Program-made: the position numbers and the translations under genes | Part shown: in pieces, positions 15,192 through 23,864 of the stretch | Layout: the number at the start of each line of letters is the position of its first letter | How positions within the stretch are numbered: position 1 is the stretch's first letter | Notes under the pieces: model-generated | What the model was told of the DNA's origin: nothing | The model's input: the letters and a program-made list of their open reading frames with translations, nothing else | Databases searched by the model: none | DNA from: Acidobacteriota bacterium | Lineage (GTDB): Bacteria; Acidobacteriota; Terriglobia; Acidiferrales; UBA7541 | Reading direction: 5' to 3' | Assembly: GCA_013289665.1 (NCBI GenBank) | Contig: JABCZN010000001.1 | Span: 682,001 to 746,000, forward strand | Length of the DNA stretch: 64,000 nucleotides

Positions 15192-16850
15192 TCACGCCCT
15201 TCCAATCATCTCGCCCACGAGACTATTCGGCATCGCCGAACTCACCTTCACCTGCACGTAGTCTCCCAGAAGTTCTTGCTCCGGTGAAGTAAAATTCACC
15301 ACCCGATTCGAACTAGTATGCCCCGACCACTGATTTTCCCGCCGCGACTTCCCATCCACCAGCACTTCAAACGTCTCTCCCACTGTACGCTCGTTCCTCA
15401 TCCGCTGGATTTCCCGCTGCCGGTCCATCAAAATCGCAAGCCGCCGCCCCTTCTCCTCTTCCGGAATCGCATCCGCCATCTTCAGCGAGGGAGTGTTCGG
15501 CCGGGGCGAATACTTAAATGCAAACACGCTGTCGTACTGAACCTCATCCAGCAAACTCAGCGTTTCCTCAAAATCTTTTTCCGCCTCCCCCGGAAATCCT
15601 ACAATCATGTCCGTGGTAATACTGATCGGCCTCCGCGCCGCCTTCATCAAAGCAATCTTCTCCAGATACTCTTCCCGCGTATAGGTCCGCGCCATTGCCT
15701 GCAGCACCGCCGACGAGCCGCTTTGCACCGGCAAGTGCACGTGGTCGCAAATCGTTGGATGCGTCTCAATCGCTTCCACGATGTCCTTCCCGAAATCCCG
15801 CGGGTGCGAAGTCGTGAATCTCACGCGCCGGATGCCCCGCACTTCCGCCACCGCCGCCAGCAATTCCGAAAACCGCATCTTCCTCGCGCTCGGGTCGGCG
15901 TACGAATTCACCGTCTGCCCCAGCAACTGCACTTCGCTGTATCCCGCCTTCGCCAGTTGCCGCACCTCTTCCAGAATCGACGTGCTAGCTCTGCTCCGCT
16001 CCGGCCCCCGCGTAAACGGCACCACGCAATACGAACAAGCCTTGTCGCACCCTTCAATAATCGTCAGATACGCCCGGAACGGATTGTCCCGCCGCGTAAT
16101 CTCCGTCTCAAACGTCTCGTCCGTATCCGTATCCAACCCGGTCACGCGCCGGTTCCCTGCCTCCAGCTCGGCAATCAACTGCGGCAACTTCCGGTAACTC
16201 GCCGATCCGCAAACCAAACTAACCCACGGCGCCCGTTCAAATATCCCCTCGCCCTCCTGCTGCGCCACGCATCCCAGCACCCCAATAATCTTTCCTCCGC
16301 CAGCATTCACAATCTTCCGCTGACTCGGGTGTTTTGGTTCTTGTGGCCCAGGCACTCTTGGCTGTGCGGCTTTCCATTCTGGCTGCAACCCGTGGTCAAT
16401 CTTCCTAAAACTCTCTTCCGTTCTTGCTTCAGCCAACGACTGTCGGCTGTTGGCTGTCAGCTTCTCCTCCGCCGGCCGCAACTCCCCCAACCGCGAAAAA
16501 ACCTTCTGGGCCGCCTTCTCCCGGATCGAACAAGTGTTGTAGAGGATCACCTTCGCCGCTTCTGGGCTCTCCACCTGCCGGTATCCCCGCGCCAGCAAGA
16601 CTCCCGCCACCTTCTCCGAGTCATGGTCATTCATCTGGCACCCAAACGTCTCCAGATAAAACGTCTCCCCCTCCGATTCATGAGTGCCGCACCCTGCGGT
16701 TTTCTGGGTGCGGTTTTTCTCTTCAATCGAAGCGCACACCAGAGCGCCGGTCTCCAAGCCAGCGCCTTCCGAGACGTGAGGGCCGATGCCCGGTCCAGCC
16801 ACACCCGTCCCCGTCAACCTCTCCAACCCAATATCAAAACTCTTTACCAT
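15192..16850 (-). CDS. miaB: tRNA-2-methylthio-N6-dimethylallyladenosine synthase, with repeat-derived insertions
   Basis: A radical-SAM methylthiotransferase that adds a methylthio group at C2 of i6A37 in tRNA. The N-terminal UPF0004 domain has TFYLETFGCQMNDHDSEK, NTCSIREKA and GVLGCVAQQEG. The radical SAM cluster CxxxCxxC is in GCDKACSYCVVPFTRG near residue 270, and a TRAM domain closes the protein. At 552 residues it is about 100 longer than usual. The extra length is an N-terminal extension of about 60 residues and an insertion of about 55 residues before NAGGGKIIGVLGC. Both contain sequence of dispersed repeats (H-type at about 16677-16722, A-type at 16339-16366, E-type near 16435-16462). 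The start is uncertain; MVKSFD at 16850 is the best ATG. Confidence 0.92.
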   Translation of the reverse strand: MVKSFDIGLERLTGTGVAGPGIGPHVSEGAGLETGALVCASIEEKNRTQKTAGCGTHESEGETFYLETFGCQMNDHDSEKVAGVLLARGYRQVESPEAAKVILYNTCSIREKAAQKVFSRLGELRPAEEKLTANSRQSLAEARTEESFRKIDHGLQPEWKAAQPRVPGPQEPKHPSQRKIVNAGGGKIIGVLGCVAQQEGEGIFERAPWVSLVCGSASYRKLPQLIAELEAGNRRVTGLDTDTDETFETEITRRDNPFRAYLTIIEGCDKACSYCVVPFTRGPERSRASTSILEEVRQLAKAGYSEVQLLGQTVNSYADPSARKMRFSELLAAVAEVRGIRRVRFTTSHPRDFGKDIVEAIETHPTICDHVHLPVQSGSSAVLQAMARTYTREEYLEKIALMKAARRPISITTDMIVGFPGEAEKDFEETLSLLDEVQYDSVFAFKYSPRPNTPSLKMADAIPEEEKGRRLAILMDRQREIQRMRNERTVGETFEVLVDGKSRRENQWSGHTSSNRVVNFTSPEQELLGDYVQVKVSSAMPNSLVGEMIGRA

Positions 16851-16957
16851 ACCCCTCACTCTATCACACGCCCATCCGCGATTCCGTCCTTGCCGCAGCA
16901 TTCATTCGTATGCTCTAATCGCGGCGAATTTCATCTTCACGTGGATTGCCTCGGCCC

Positions 16958-17125
16958 ATGAGCCTCCTCAGACAATGGTTGTGGCCTGATGTTTCCCTTC
17001 GCCGCCAAGCCGAGGGCGCGATTCAGGAGGCGTTCTGGATAACGCTCGCCGTGGCCGCCTACAAATTCTTTTTCGTTCTGATTCTCTTTTTGCGCGATCC
17101 AGAGGCCTTTGTGATTGCCGAATGA
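16958..17125 (+). CDS. 55-residue membrane protein
   Basis: An open frame from ATG 16958 to TGA 17125 encodes MSLLRQWLWPDVSLRR..., an amphipathic basic start, then AFWITLAVAAYKFFFVLILF as a single membrane helix and an acidic tail (RDPEAFVIAE). The composition (Trp/Arg-rich head, uninterrupted 20-residue helix) is unlikely by chance and codon use fits the region. I do not recognise the family. It lies 150 bp before tolQ on the same strand and has its own intervening promoter-like site downstream. Confidence 0.5.
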   Translation: MSLLRQWLWPDVSLRRQAEGAIQEAFWITLAVAAYKFFFVLILFLRDPEAFVIAE

Positions 17126-17206
17126 TCGATCGCTGATTCCAAGTGGCTCGTCGCCTCACACCCACCCTAGGCATCATTTCCACAACACATCCGCATCCTA
17201 TTCCTT

Positions 17207-17235
17207 TTGACCGTGCTCCACCCCTGTGCTACGTT
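17207..17235 (+). promoter_or_regulatory. Sigma-70-like promoter of the tolQ operon
   Basis: TTGACC (17207-17212) and TACGTT (17230-17235) are separated by 17 bp. They lie 40 bp before the tolQ start. The -35 agrees at 5 of 6 positions; the -10 is weaker. Confidence 0.45.
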
Positions 17236-17276
17236 GAATTTGTTCGTAAAAATTCCTCTCTCCTAAGGAGACAGAC

Positions 17277-17963
17277 ATTCTTTTTCTCCTGAACGCCATC
17301 TTCGTCGGCAACATCTTCGATATTCTTGCGCAAACCGGCCTGGTCGCTCGCGGCGTCCTGGCCATTCTTCTCTTCGCTTCGCTCATCTCCTGGGCGCTCA
17401 TTCTCCAGAAGACCGGCCTCTTCAGCCGCATTCGCCGCCAAAGCGATCAATTCCTCAAGATTTTCCGCGCCACGAAAGGCGTCGCCAATCCGCAAGGACT
17501 TGTCTCCGCCGGCTCACCCTTCGCCAATGTCTACGCCGCCGGCTATCGCGAACTCCAATCGCAGGTCACCTCTTCCGGCAATCCCACGCCCGCCAAACTC
17601 AAATCCATGCAAGCCGTCACCGTCAGCATGCAGCTCGCCGCCGCCGAGGAAGTCCGCCGGACCGAAAAAGGCATGTCCTGGCTAGCCACCACCGCCGGCG
17701 TCGCTCCTTTCATCGGCCTCTTCGGCACCGTCTGGGGCATCATTGACGCCTTCTCCGGTCTCGGCACTTCCGGCTCCGCCAGCCTTCGCGCCGTTGCGCC
17801 CGGCATCGCCGAAGCCCTCGTCACTACCGCCGCCGGCCTTTTCGCCGCCATCCCTGCCCTCATCGCCTACAACTACTTCCTTCAGGACATCCGCGACCTC
17901 GCCCAGCGCCTCGACACTTTCGCCCTCGAATTCGCCGCCCAAATCGAAAAAACTTTCACGTAA
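17277..17963 (+). CDS. tolQ: TolQ/ExbB proton-channel protein with probable ATT start
   Basis: A 228-residue inner-membrane protein of the MotA/TolQ/ExbB family, which with TolR uses the proton gradient to energise TolA and keep the outer membrane attached during division. Helix 1 is [22 protein letters not shown]. The conserved core [25 protein letters not shown] is near 140, then [22 protein letters not shown]. The frame opens at 17250 and contains no ATG, GTG or TTG before residue 110 of the protein. AAGGAGA (17265-17271) is placed 5-6 nt ahead of ATT at 17277, so I infer initiation at ATT; CTG 17289 is an alternative. First gene of tolQ-tolR-tonB/tolA-tolB. Confidence 0.88.
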   Translation: MLFLLNAIFVGNIFDILAQTGLVARGVLAILLFASLISWALILQKTGLFSRIRRQSDQFLKIFRATKGVANPQGLVSAGSPFANVYAAGYRELQSQVTSSGNPTPAKLKSMQAVTVSMQLAAAEEVRRTEKGMSWLATTAGVAPFIGLFGTVWGIIDAFSGLGTSGSASLRAVAPGIAEALVTTAAGLFAAIPALIAYNYFLQDIRDLAQRLDTFALEFAAQIEKTFT

Positions 17964-18038
17964 TCTATGAGCATACTAGCCACATCAAGACACTCTTCCA
18001 GCCGCTCGGTTTTTTGCTCGTCGATGCGGGAGAGCAGC

Positions 18039-18141
18039 GTCCAGATATCAGATATCAGGAACCAATATCTCGTGCATCGTCCGCGCAGCGCGGGGCATCG
18101 CTCCGCGCCTTCTGTTATCTGTTCGCTGATATCTGTTATCC
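18039..18141. repeat. D elements between tolQ and tolR
   Basis: Repeated words (ATATCAGATATCAGG at 18046-18060; CTGTTATCTGTTCGCTGATA then TCTGTTATCC at 18112-18141) flank a GC-rich hairpin (18080-18104). The 211-bp gap between tolQ and tolR is unusual for a tight operon. Confidence 0.6.
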
Positions 18142-18174
18142 ACTTGCCTCAGCTCGACTACTGAGAGACCTCCC

Positions 18175-18588
18175 ATGCCGACACTCCCCAAATCCACCCA
18201 ATCCTCCCTCTCCGAAATCAACATGGTTCCGTTCATCGACGTCGTCCTCGTCCTCCTCATCATCTTCATGATCACCGCCCCCATCCTGCAATCCGGCATC
18301 GAAGTCGACGTCCCCAAAACCCACACCGTAAAAGAAATTACTCAGCAGCGCCTGGTCGTCACCATGGATAAGAACCAGCTCATCTATTTCGGCAACGATC
18401 CCATCAACATTCACCAGCTCGCGGACAAAATCAAAAAACAATCCAAGTCTCAGAAAGATGTCATCTACCTCCGCGCCGACGAAACCGTTCCCTTCGGCGC
18501 GTTCTGCACAGTTATCGACACTCTCCGCCAGTCCGGCATCTCCAACATCAGCATCGTCACCCAACCCATCAACGACCGGAACCGCTGA
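18175..18588 (+). CDS. tolR: TolR/ExbD biopolymer transport protein
   Basis: A 137-residue protein with one N-terminal membrane helix (MVPFIDVVLVLLIIFMITAPIL) and a periplasmic domain. The protonatable aspartate conserved in TolR/ExbD is in FIDVVLVLLIIF at residue 22. The C-terminal half (VIYLRADETVPFGAFCTVID) is the usual periplasmic fold. It works with TolQ as the proton-driven motor. It follows tolQ after a D-element gap and precedes the tonB/tolA-like gene. Confidence 0.93.
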   Translation: MPTLPKSTQSSLSEINMVPFIDVVLVLLIIFMITAPILQSGIEVDVPKTHTVKEITQQRLVVTMDKNQLIYFGNDPINIHQLADKIKKQSKSQKDVIYLRADETVPFGAFCTVIDTLRQSGISNISIVTQPINDRNR

Positions 18589-18602
18589 TGACGGCGACGA
18601 CC

Positions 18603-18690
18603 CAGAATGCCTTTGTAGCGGCCGCCTACAGAGGCCGGCGCCTTTCCCGCTTCCTGTTATCTGCTGTCTGATCGCTGTTATCCTTATTCC
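18603..18690. repeat. Hairpin and D element between tolR and tonB
   Basis: TTGTAGCGGCCGCCTACAGA begins a hairpin block (18611-18645) related to the one at 59421-59452. It is followed by a D block (18654-18681, CTGTTATCTGCTGTCTGATC then GCTGTTATCC). Confidence 0.5.
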
Positions 18691-18736
18691 AAGGAGTCAA
18701 TCTCGCAAGTTTCGCTAAGCCGACCGTTCTAAGAAC

Positions 18737-19537
18737 ATGGAATACGCCGCGAACAACTACGAAGTCCCCTTCAAACGCTTCCTCGGCTACTCTGCCTGGC
18801 TGCACATCGGCCTCATAGCGGCCGTCGCCCTCAGTGTCTGGATCCAGCGCTCCGGCAATCCCTGGGGCGGCATCGGCGGCGGTGGCGAGTCCAGCGTAAA
18901 AGTCGACCTCGTCAGCAGCGCCGGCATTCCCATGCCGCATCCAGTCGTGCCCACACCCAGCCAGGTCGTCGATCCCACCAAAGGCCTGGCCGAAGAAGAG
19001 CCCAAGATCGAACAGCCCAAGACCGATGCCACGCCCATTCTCAAGTTCAAGGAAAAACAGCCGCCTCCACCACCTTCCAAGAAATCCAAAGTCTTCCAGC
19101 CGAAAATTAAGCCCCCCGACAACGCAACCCCTTACGGCAAAGGCGGCCAGTTAGACACCCCCACCGGCTACTCGCAAACGCCCGGCGCCTCCGCCAGCGG
19201 CCTCGCGGTTGCAGGGCCGGGCGGCGGCGATTTCGCCACGCGCTACGGCTGGTATATCGAATCCGTCAAACGCGCTATCAGCCAAAACTGGATCCAGACC
19301 AGCATCGATCCATCCGTGCGTGCCGCGCGCCGCGCGCACGCCGTCGCCGCCTTCCGCATCAATCGCGACGGCACCATCAAAAACATTCGCCTCGACACCA
19401 CTAGCGGCAATCGGTCCATGGACGACTCAGCCACTCGCGCCCTCCTCAGCATCGACAAACTCCCCGCCCTCCCCGCTGACTACTCCGGCTCCTACGTAGA
19501 GGTAACCTTCGACTTCGACCTCGGCGCCTCCCGCTAA
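18737..19537 (+). CDS. TonB/TolA-type energy transducer
   Basis: A 266-residue protein with a single N-terminal membrane anchor (WLHIGLIAAVALSVWI, residues 19-34). A proline/lysine-rich periplasmic spacer follows (70-135: KFKEKQPPPPPSKKSK and similar), then a Gly/Ala-rich linker and a C-terminal TonB domain (about 175-266: RAHAVAAFRINRDGTIKNI, YVEVTFDFDLG). Its place between tolR and tolB argues that it fills the TolA role of linking the TolQR motor to Pal and TolB, although the C-domain is of TonB type. This arrangement is common outside Proteobacteria. Confidence 0.85.
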   Translation: MEYAANNYEVPFKRFLGYSAWLHIGLIAAVALSVWIQRSGNPWGGIGGGGESSVKVDLVSSAGIPMPHPVVPTPSQVVDPTKGLAEEEPKIEQPKTDATPILKFKEKQPPPPPSKKSKVFQPKIKPPDNATPYGKGGQLDTPTGYSQTPGASASGLAVAGPGGGDFATRYGWYIESVKRAISQNWIQTSIDPSVRAARRAHAVAAFRINRDGTIKNIRLDTTSGNRSMDDSATRALLSIDKLPALPADYSGSYVEVTFDFDLGASR

Positions 19538-19892
19538 AACGCCTCACTACGCCATGCGATTCTTGTGGTACAGGCACTCCTGCCTGTGCTCCCGATTCCT
19601 TGTTACACCACCCTCAACACATGAACTTGAGGGTGCCCCACGCTTTGCGGTTCCCAGCAAAGGGTGGGCTCTTACGATCCAGATGCACAAACTCTTTTCT
19701 CTTCTCTGCGACCTCTGCGCTCTTCTTCAGTGCCCGGCGGTTGCCCCGACCCGGTCGGGGCGCTAAGTCCCCTCTTAGTTTTCTGTTATCTGTTCCTGTT
19801 GTCCCTCTGTCGTTCCTCCCCAACTTTTCCCCGCACACCACTCCAATTTGTCCTAAACTATTTCTTCAGCCCAATCTCTTCCGGAGGAACTC
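19538..19892. repeat. Full A-B-C-F-D module series between tonB and tolB
   Basis: No gene. A (19563-19593, stem GTACAGGC/GCCTGTGC with one G-U pair), B (19622-19682), C (19694-19735, CTCTGCGACCTCTGCGCTC), F (19738-19776, CCCCGACCCGGTCGGGGCG then TAAGTCCCCTC), D (19784-19805). The same order, minus F, occurs at 21240-21566. CCGGAGGAAC just before 19893 is the tolB ribosome-binding site. Confidence 0.8.
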
Positions 19893-21239
19893 TTGCTTCA
19901 AATCAGCCGCACCGTTCCCGTCTTTTTCCTTTGCCTCCTTTACCTCCTACCGCTCTCCTTTACCGCCCGAGCTCAAGACTGGTTCCGCACCGGCACCGGC
20001 CTCGGCGTGGACAAGCCCCGCATCGCCGTAGCCGACTTTGCCCCTCGCGCCGACAACGCCAAACCCCACGCGGCCCTCTTCACGCAAACCGTCCGCGACG
20101 ACCTCTCCTTCTCCGGCGTCATCGAACTCGTTTCTCCCAGCTTTTATCCCGCCCAAGTTCCCTCCGCTCCCCAGGAACTTCAGAAGCTCACCTGGACTGA
20201 TCCTCCCCTGAACTCCAACTTCGTCGCCTTCGGCAACCTCACCGAATCCCCGACGGAAGTCGCCATCCCCGCCTGGATGTACGACGTTCGCAGTCCCTCC
20301 AACGAACCCGTTGTCGGCAAAATCTATCGCGGTGCTCCGACCGACGCGCAAGTCCGCAAATTCGCCCACCAGTTCGCCGATGAAATCATCTCCAAACTTT
20401 CCGGCGGCTTCCCCGGCGTCGGCTCCACGCAAATCGCATTCATCAGCTCGCGCACCGGCACCAAGGAACTCTGGGTCATGGATTACGACGGCGCCAACCA
20501 GCACCCGCTCACCTCTCTCCGCTCCATTTCGCTAACCCCGCGCTGGTCTCCCGACGCCTCGCGCATCGCCTTCACCTGTTTCGCTCCCGCCAACAGCGTG
20601 GTCAGCGGCCAGATCTGCATGTACTCGTTCGACTCCGGCAAAGTTGTCTCCTTCGCCCGCTACAGAGGCACCAATTCTTCACCCACCTGGTCTCCCGACG
20701 GCATGCAGGTGATGTTCTCCTCGTCCATGCAAGGAAATCCCTCGCTTTACCTCTCTGACGCCAGCGGCAATCGTCCCAAGCGCCTCACCTTTTCCAACAG
20801 CGGCGCCGACACGTCTCCGGCCTGGAATCCCAAGAGCGTGCAGACCGTCGCCTTCGTCAGCGATCGCGGCGGCGTCCCGCAGCTCTACATGATGAACGCC
20901 GACGGCACTAACACCCAGAAAATCGATCTTCCCGACATGGGCTACGTCATCGATCCCGCCTGGTCTCCCAACGGCCAGCTCCTCGCCTTCAGTTGGCGCC
21001 GGCCCTCCGGCAATTACGACATCTACGTACTCGACATCGGCTCGCGCCACATCCTCGAAATCACCCGCGACGCTGGCCGCAACGAACGCCCCAGTTGGGC
21101 TCCCGATGGTCGCCACATTGTCTTCGAATCCACCCGCACCGGTACCCGCCAAATCTGGACCATGCTAGCCGACGGCTCGCAGCCCCATCAGCTAACCACC
21201 CAGGGCCACAACGAATCCCCCAACTGGTCCGCCAAATAA
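19893..21239 (+). CDS. tolB: TolB periplasmic beta-propeller
   Basis: A 448-residue secreted protein: signal peptide (VPVFFLCLLYLLPLSFTARA), an N-terminal alpha/beta TolB domain (about 40-185), then a six-bladed propeller of WD40-like repeats. Each repeat carries PSWSPDG/NPAWSPNG-type words (LTPRWSPDASRIAFT, SSPTWSPDGMQVMFS, ERPSWAPDGRHIVFE). TolB binds Pal and links the Tol motor to the outer membrane. Start is TTG 19893, 6-8 nt after CCGGAGGAAC; no ATG precedes the signal peptide. Pal itself lies 28 kb away (49473). Confidence 0.95.
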   Translation: MLQISRTVPVFFLCLLYLLPLSFTARAQDWFRTGTGLGVDKPRIAVADFAPRADNAKPHAALFTQTVRDDLSFSGVIELVSPSFYPAQVPSAPQELQKLTWTDPPLNSNFVAFGNLTESPTEVAIPAWMYDVRSPSNEPVVGKIYRGAPTDAQVRKFAHQFADEIISKLSGGFPGVGSTQIAFISSRTGTKELWVMDYDGANQHPLTSLRSISLTPRWSPDASRIAFTCFAPANSVVSGQICMYSFDSGKVVSFARYRGTNSSPTWSPDGMQVMFSSSMQGNPSLYLSDASGNRPKRLTFSNSGADTSPAWNPKSVQTVAFVSDRGGVPQLYMMNADGTNTQKIDLPDMGYVIDPAWSPNGQLLAFSWRRPSGNYDIYVLDIGSRHILEITRDAGRNERPSWAPDGRHIVFESTRTGTRQIWTMLADGSQPHQLTTQGHNESPNWSAK

Positions 21240-21566
21240 TTTCCTGGTAGCCCAGGCTTCGTCTGTGTTCTTCGATCTACTGTTACGCCAGGCAACAAAT
21301 GAACTTGACGGTGCCCCACCCTTGGTTTGTAAGGGTGGGCTCTTACAATCGGACGCCACAAACTTTATACTCCCCCTCTTCAGTGCGCTCCTCTGCGTCT
21401 CTGTGTTATCTTTTTCCCCCTTCTGCTATCCGATATCTGTTATCTGCTATCCTCTTAAAATCAGGAATCGAGCCAACAATTCGCATCACCTCTTGCTTCC
21501 TGATAACTGATTGCTGATTACCGTGCAGCGTCACCACAATCCAATCAACCATCGAGGCTTCATAAA
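21240..21566. repeat. A-B-C-D-E module series before trpS
   Basis: No gene. A-like (21246-21272, CCCAGGCTTCGTCTGTGTTC), B (21300-21357), C (21385-21415), D (21423-21453, CTGCTATCCGATATCTGTTA...), E (21500-21522, CTGATAACTGATTGCTGATT). The order duplicates the series at 19538-19892. Confidence 0.8.
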
Positions 21567-22856
21567 TTGACCAGCGCGATCAATCGAGTCATCTCCGGCA
21601 TGCGCCCCACCGGGCGTCTCCACATCGGCCACTACTTCGGCGCGCTCCAAAACTGGGTCAAGCTCCAATCCGATCCGAACTACGAATGCTTCTACTTCGT
21701 CGCCGACTGGCACGCCCTCACCTCCGATTACGCCGACACCTCCGCCATCGCAGAAAACTCTCTGCAAATCACCATCGACTTCCTAGCCTCAGGCCTCGAC
21801 CCCACCAAGTCCACAATCTTCCTGCAGTCCCAAGTCCCCGAACACGCCGAACTCCATCTCCTTCTGAGCATGGTCACCCCGGTCGGCTGGCTCGAACGCA
21901 TCCCCACCTACAAAGAGCAGCTCGACCAAATCAAAAACAAAGATCTCCACACCTACGGCTTCCTCGGCTACCCAACTCTGCAAACCGCCGACATCGTCAT
22001 GTATTCGCAACCCGGTTCACCCGCCGAAGCAGGGCTGCGTGCGAAGGCGGGCAAGGGCCTCTTCGTCCCCGTGGGTGAAGACCAAGTCTCCCACGTAGAG
22101 TTCAGCCGCGAACTCGTCCGCCGCTTTAACGGGTTCTATGGTTTCTCTTTACGAGATGAGTTATTCGAAAAGGAAGGTCGGGCCGTGTTGGGTAGACTTT
22201 GCGCCAAGTTCGGCCTCTCGGGAGCAACCGAATTTACTGCGGAGCAAAAACCGGCTCTTCGGACCGAGCTTGCCCGTCAAATTGCCGAAGCCGGTGTAAA
22301 GAATATTTCTGAGCAACTCCCCAATTTTGACGGCCTTTACAATCACATTGAAGTCCTGACTGAGCCTTCCGCCCTTTTGACCCCCACTCCCCGGATCCCC
22401 GGCCTCGACGGCCGCAAAATGTCCAAGTCCTACAACAACGCCATCACCCTCTCCGAATCCGACGGCGACATCCGCAAAAAAATCAAAGTCATGGTCACCG
22501 ACCCTGCCCGCAAACGCCGCACCGACCCCGGCAACCCCGACGTCTGCCCCGTCTACGACTGGCACAAACTCTTCTCCACTCCCGAACGCGACCCGGGCCG
22601 CCTCGACTGGGTCCGCACCGGCTGCACCACCGCCGGCATAGGCTGCATTGAATGCAAATCCGCCATGGCCGAAAATCTAATCAAATGGATAGCCCCAGTC
22701 CGCGAAAAGCGCCTAAACTACGAAGCGCATCCTAAAAAAGCCCTAGAAATCCTAGACCAAGGCAGCACAAAGGCTCGCGAGTCAGCAAAGCTGACAATGC
22801 AACGAGTCCGCGACTCCATCTTCAACTGGCCCCGCAAGCGCGCCGAACTCCTGTGA
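21567..22856 (+). CDS. trpS: Tryptophan-tRNA ligase with an inserted segment
   Basis: A class I synthetase that charges tRNA-Trp. HIGH is in GRLHIGHYFGAL near residue 18 and KMSKS in DGRKMSKSYNN near 288; GEDQVSHVEFSRELVRRFN is the conserved core. At 429 residues it is about 90 longer than typical bacterial TrpS. A 76-codon insertion (about 22131-22358) follows RRFN, before EPSALLTPTPRIPG, and a smaller one (SQPGSPAEAGLRAKAGKG) lies near residue 150. The large insertion uses far more T- and A-ending codons than its flanks. Start is TTG 21567 (encoding MTSAINRVISGMRPTG), which fits the family N-terminus. Confidence 0.93.
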   Translation: MTSAINRVISGMRPTGRLHIGHYFGALQNWVKLQSDPNYECFYFVADWHALTSDYADTSAIAENSLQITIDFLASGLDPTKSTIFLQSQVPEHAELHLLLSMVTPVGWLERIPTYKEQLDQIKNKDLHTYGFLGYPTLQTADIVMYSQPGSPAEAGLRAKAGKGLFVPVGEDQVSHVEFSRELVRRFNGFYGFSLRDELFEKEGRAVLGRLCAKFGLSGATEFTAEQKPALRTELARQIAEAGVKNISEQLPNFDGLYNHIEVLTEPSALLTPTPRIPGLDGRKMSKSYNNAITLSESDGDIRKKIKVMVTDPARKRRTDPGNPDVCPVYDWHKLFSTPERDPGRLDWVRTGCTTAGIGCIECKSAMAENLIKWIAPVREKRLNYEAHPKKALEILDQGSTKARESAKLTMQRVRDSIFNWPRKRAELL

Positions 22857-23065
22857 CTCCACCCACCAACTGACCTTGAGGGTGCCCCACCCTTGGTTTC
22901 CAAGGGTGGGCTCTTACGATCGAACGACACAAAGTCTCCACTCTTCCATCATCTCTTCTTTGTGTTCTCTGTGAACCCTCTGTGGTCTCTGTGTTGAAAT
23001 CTTCTCCGACGTTCTTCTTTTCAACTGTTAACTGTAGACTGTGAACTGTAAACTATTCCTCAACC
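22857..23065. repeat. B-C-E module series before scpA
   Basis: B (22869-22925, GGTGCCCCACCCTTGG ... CCAAGGGTGGGCTCTTACG, the most perfect inverted repeat of the family), C with CTGTG variant words (22961-23003), and E (23022-23055, AACTGTTAACTGTAGACTGT...). Confidence 0.75.
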
Positions 23066-23848
23066 ATGGCGAGCCCCTACAAAATCAACATCCCTCTCTT
23101 CGAAGGTCCCCTCGACCTCCTGCTCGACCTCATCAAGAAGCAGGAAATGAACATCCACGACATTCAGATCTCCAAAATCACTTCCCAATATCTCGACTAC
23201 CTCCACCAGCTCGAAGTCCAAAACATTGATGTCTCAGCCGAATTCATCTATATGGCCGCCACGCTCATCTACATCAAATCCAAAATGCTCCTCCCGCCCG
23301 ACCCGCTCGCCTCCGCCGAAGAGCAATCCGCCGACCCGCGCGAAGAACTTGTCCAGCGCCTAATCGAACACGAAAAATACAAAAACGCCGCGCAGCTCCT
23401 CTACCAAAAACAGCAGATCGAAGAGCATGTCTGGTCCAAGCCCGACAAGACTCTCTACAACGACGAAGGCACCGAAGGCGAACTCGTAGTCTCGCTCGTG
23501 GACCTAGTCCGCGTCTTCCAGCAAGTCCTCGAGCGCAAAAAAGAAGTAGTCCGCATCGAGCTGACCCACGACGTCTTCACTGTAGCCCAGATGATCGCCC
23601 AACTCCGCTCTCAAATCCTCGCCAGCGACACCTCCACCGTCAGCCTCATCCAATTCTTCGAAGCCTGCCCCTCCCGCCACGCCATGATCGTAGCCTTCCT
23701 GGCCGTCCTGGAAATGGTCAAACTCCAAGCCGTACTCCTGACCCAGGAAAATCAATTCGCCGACATCCTCGTAAAAAAAGCCAAAGCCTTCGACCTGGCC
23801 TTCGACGAAAACGGCGCCATCCTCCACATCGACGCCGAATATCATTGA
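23066..23848 (+). CDS. scpA: Segregation and condensation protein A
   Basis: A 260-residue kleisin that bridges the SMC heads and recruits ScpB to compact and segregate chromosomes. Family marks are FEGPLDLLLDLIKKQEMNIHDI near the start, the N-terminal helical SMC-binding domain, an acidic middle (ASAEEQSADPREELVQRLIE), and the C-terminal winged helix near 190-250. ScpB does not follow; a 63-residue membrane protein starts 17 bp downstream. ATG 23066 is the family start. Confidence 0.95.
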   Translation: MASPYKINIPLFEGPLDLLLDLIKKQEMNIHDIQISKITSQYLDYLHQLEVQNIDVSAEFIYMAATLIYIKSKMLLPPDPLASAEEQSADPREELVQRLIEHEKYKNAAQLLYQKQQIEEHVWSKPDKTLYNDEGTEGELVVSLVDLVRVFQQVLERKKEVVRIELTHDVFTVAQMIAQLRSQILASDTSTVSLIQFFEACPSRHAMIVAFLAVLEMVKLQAVLLTQENQFADILVKKAKAFDLAFDENGAILHIDAEYH

Positions 23849-23864
23849 ACCGGGGAACGGGACA

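Noticed and set aside
18039..18141. Possible CRISPR or satellite array from the repeated CTGTTATC/ATATC words
   Set aside because: Words are short, degenerate, without constant spacers, and no cas gene is near; they are D elements found across the window.
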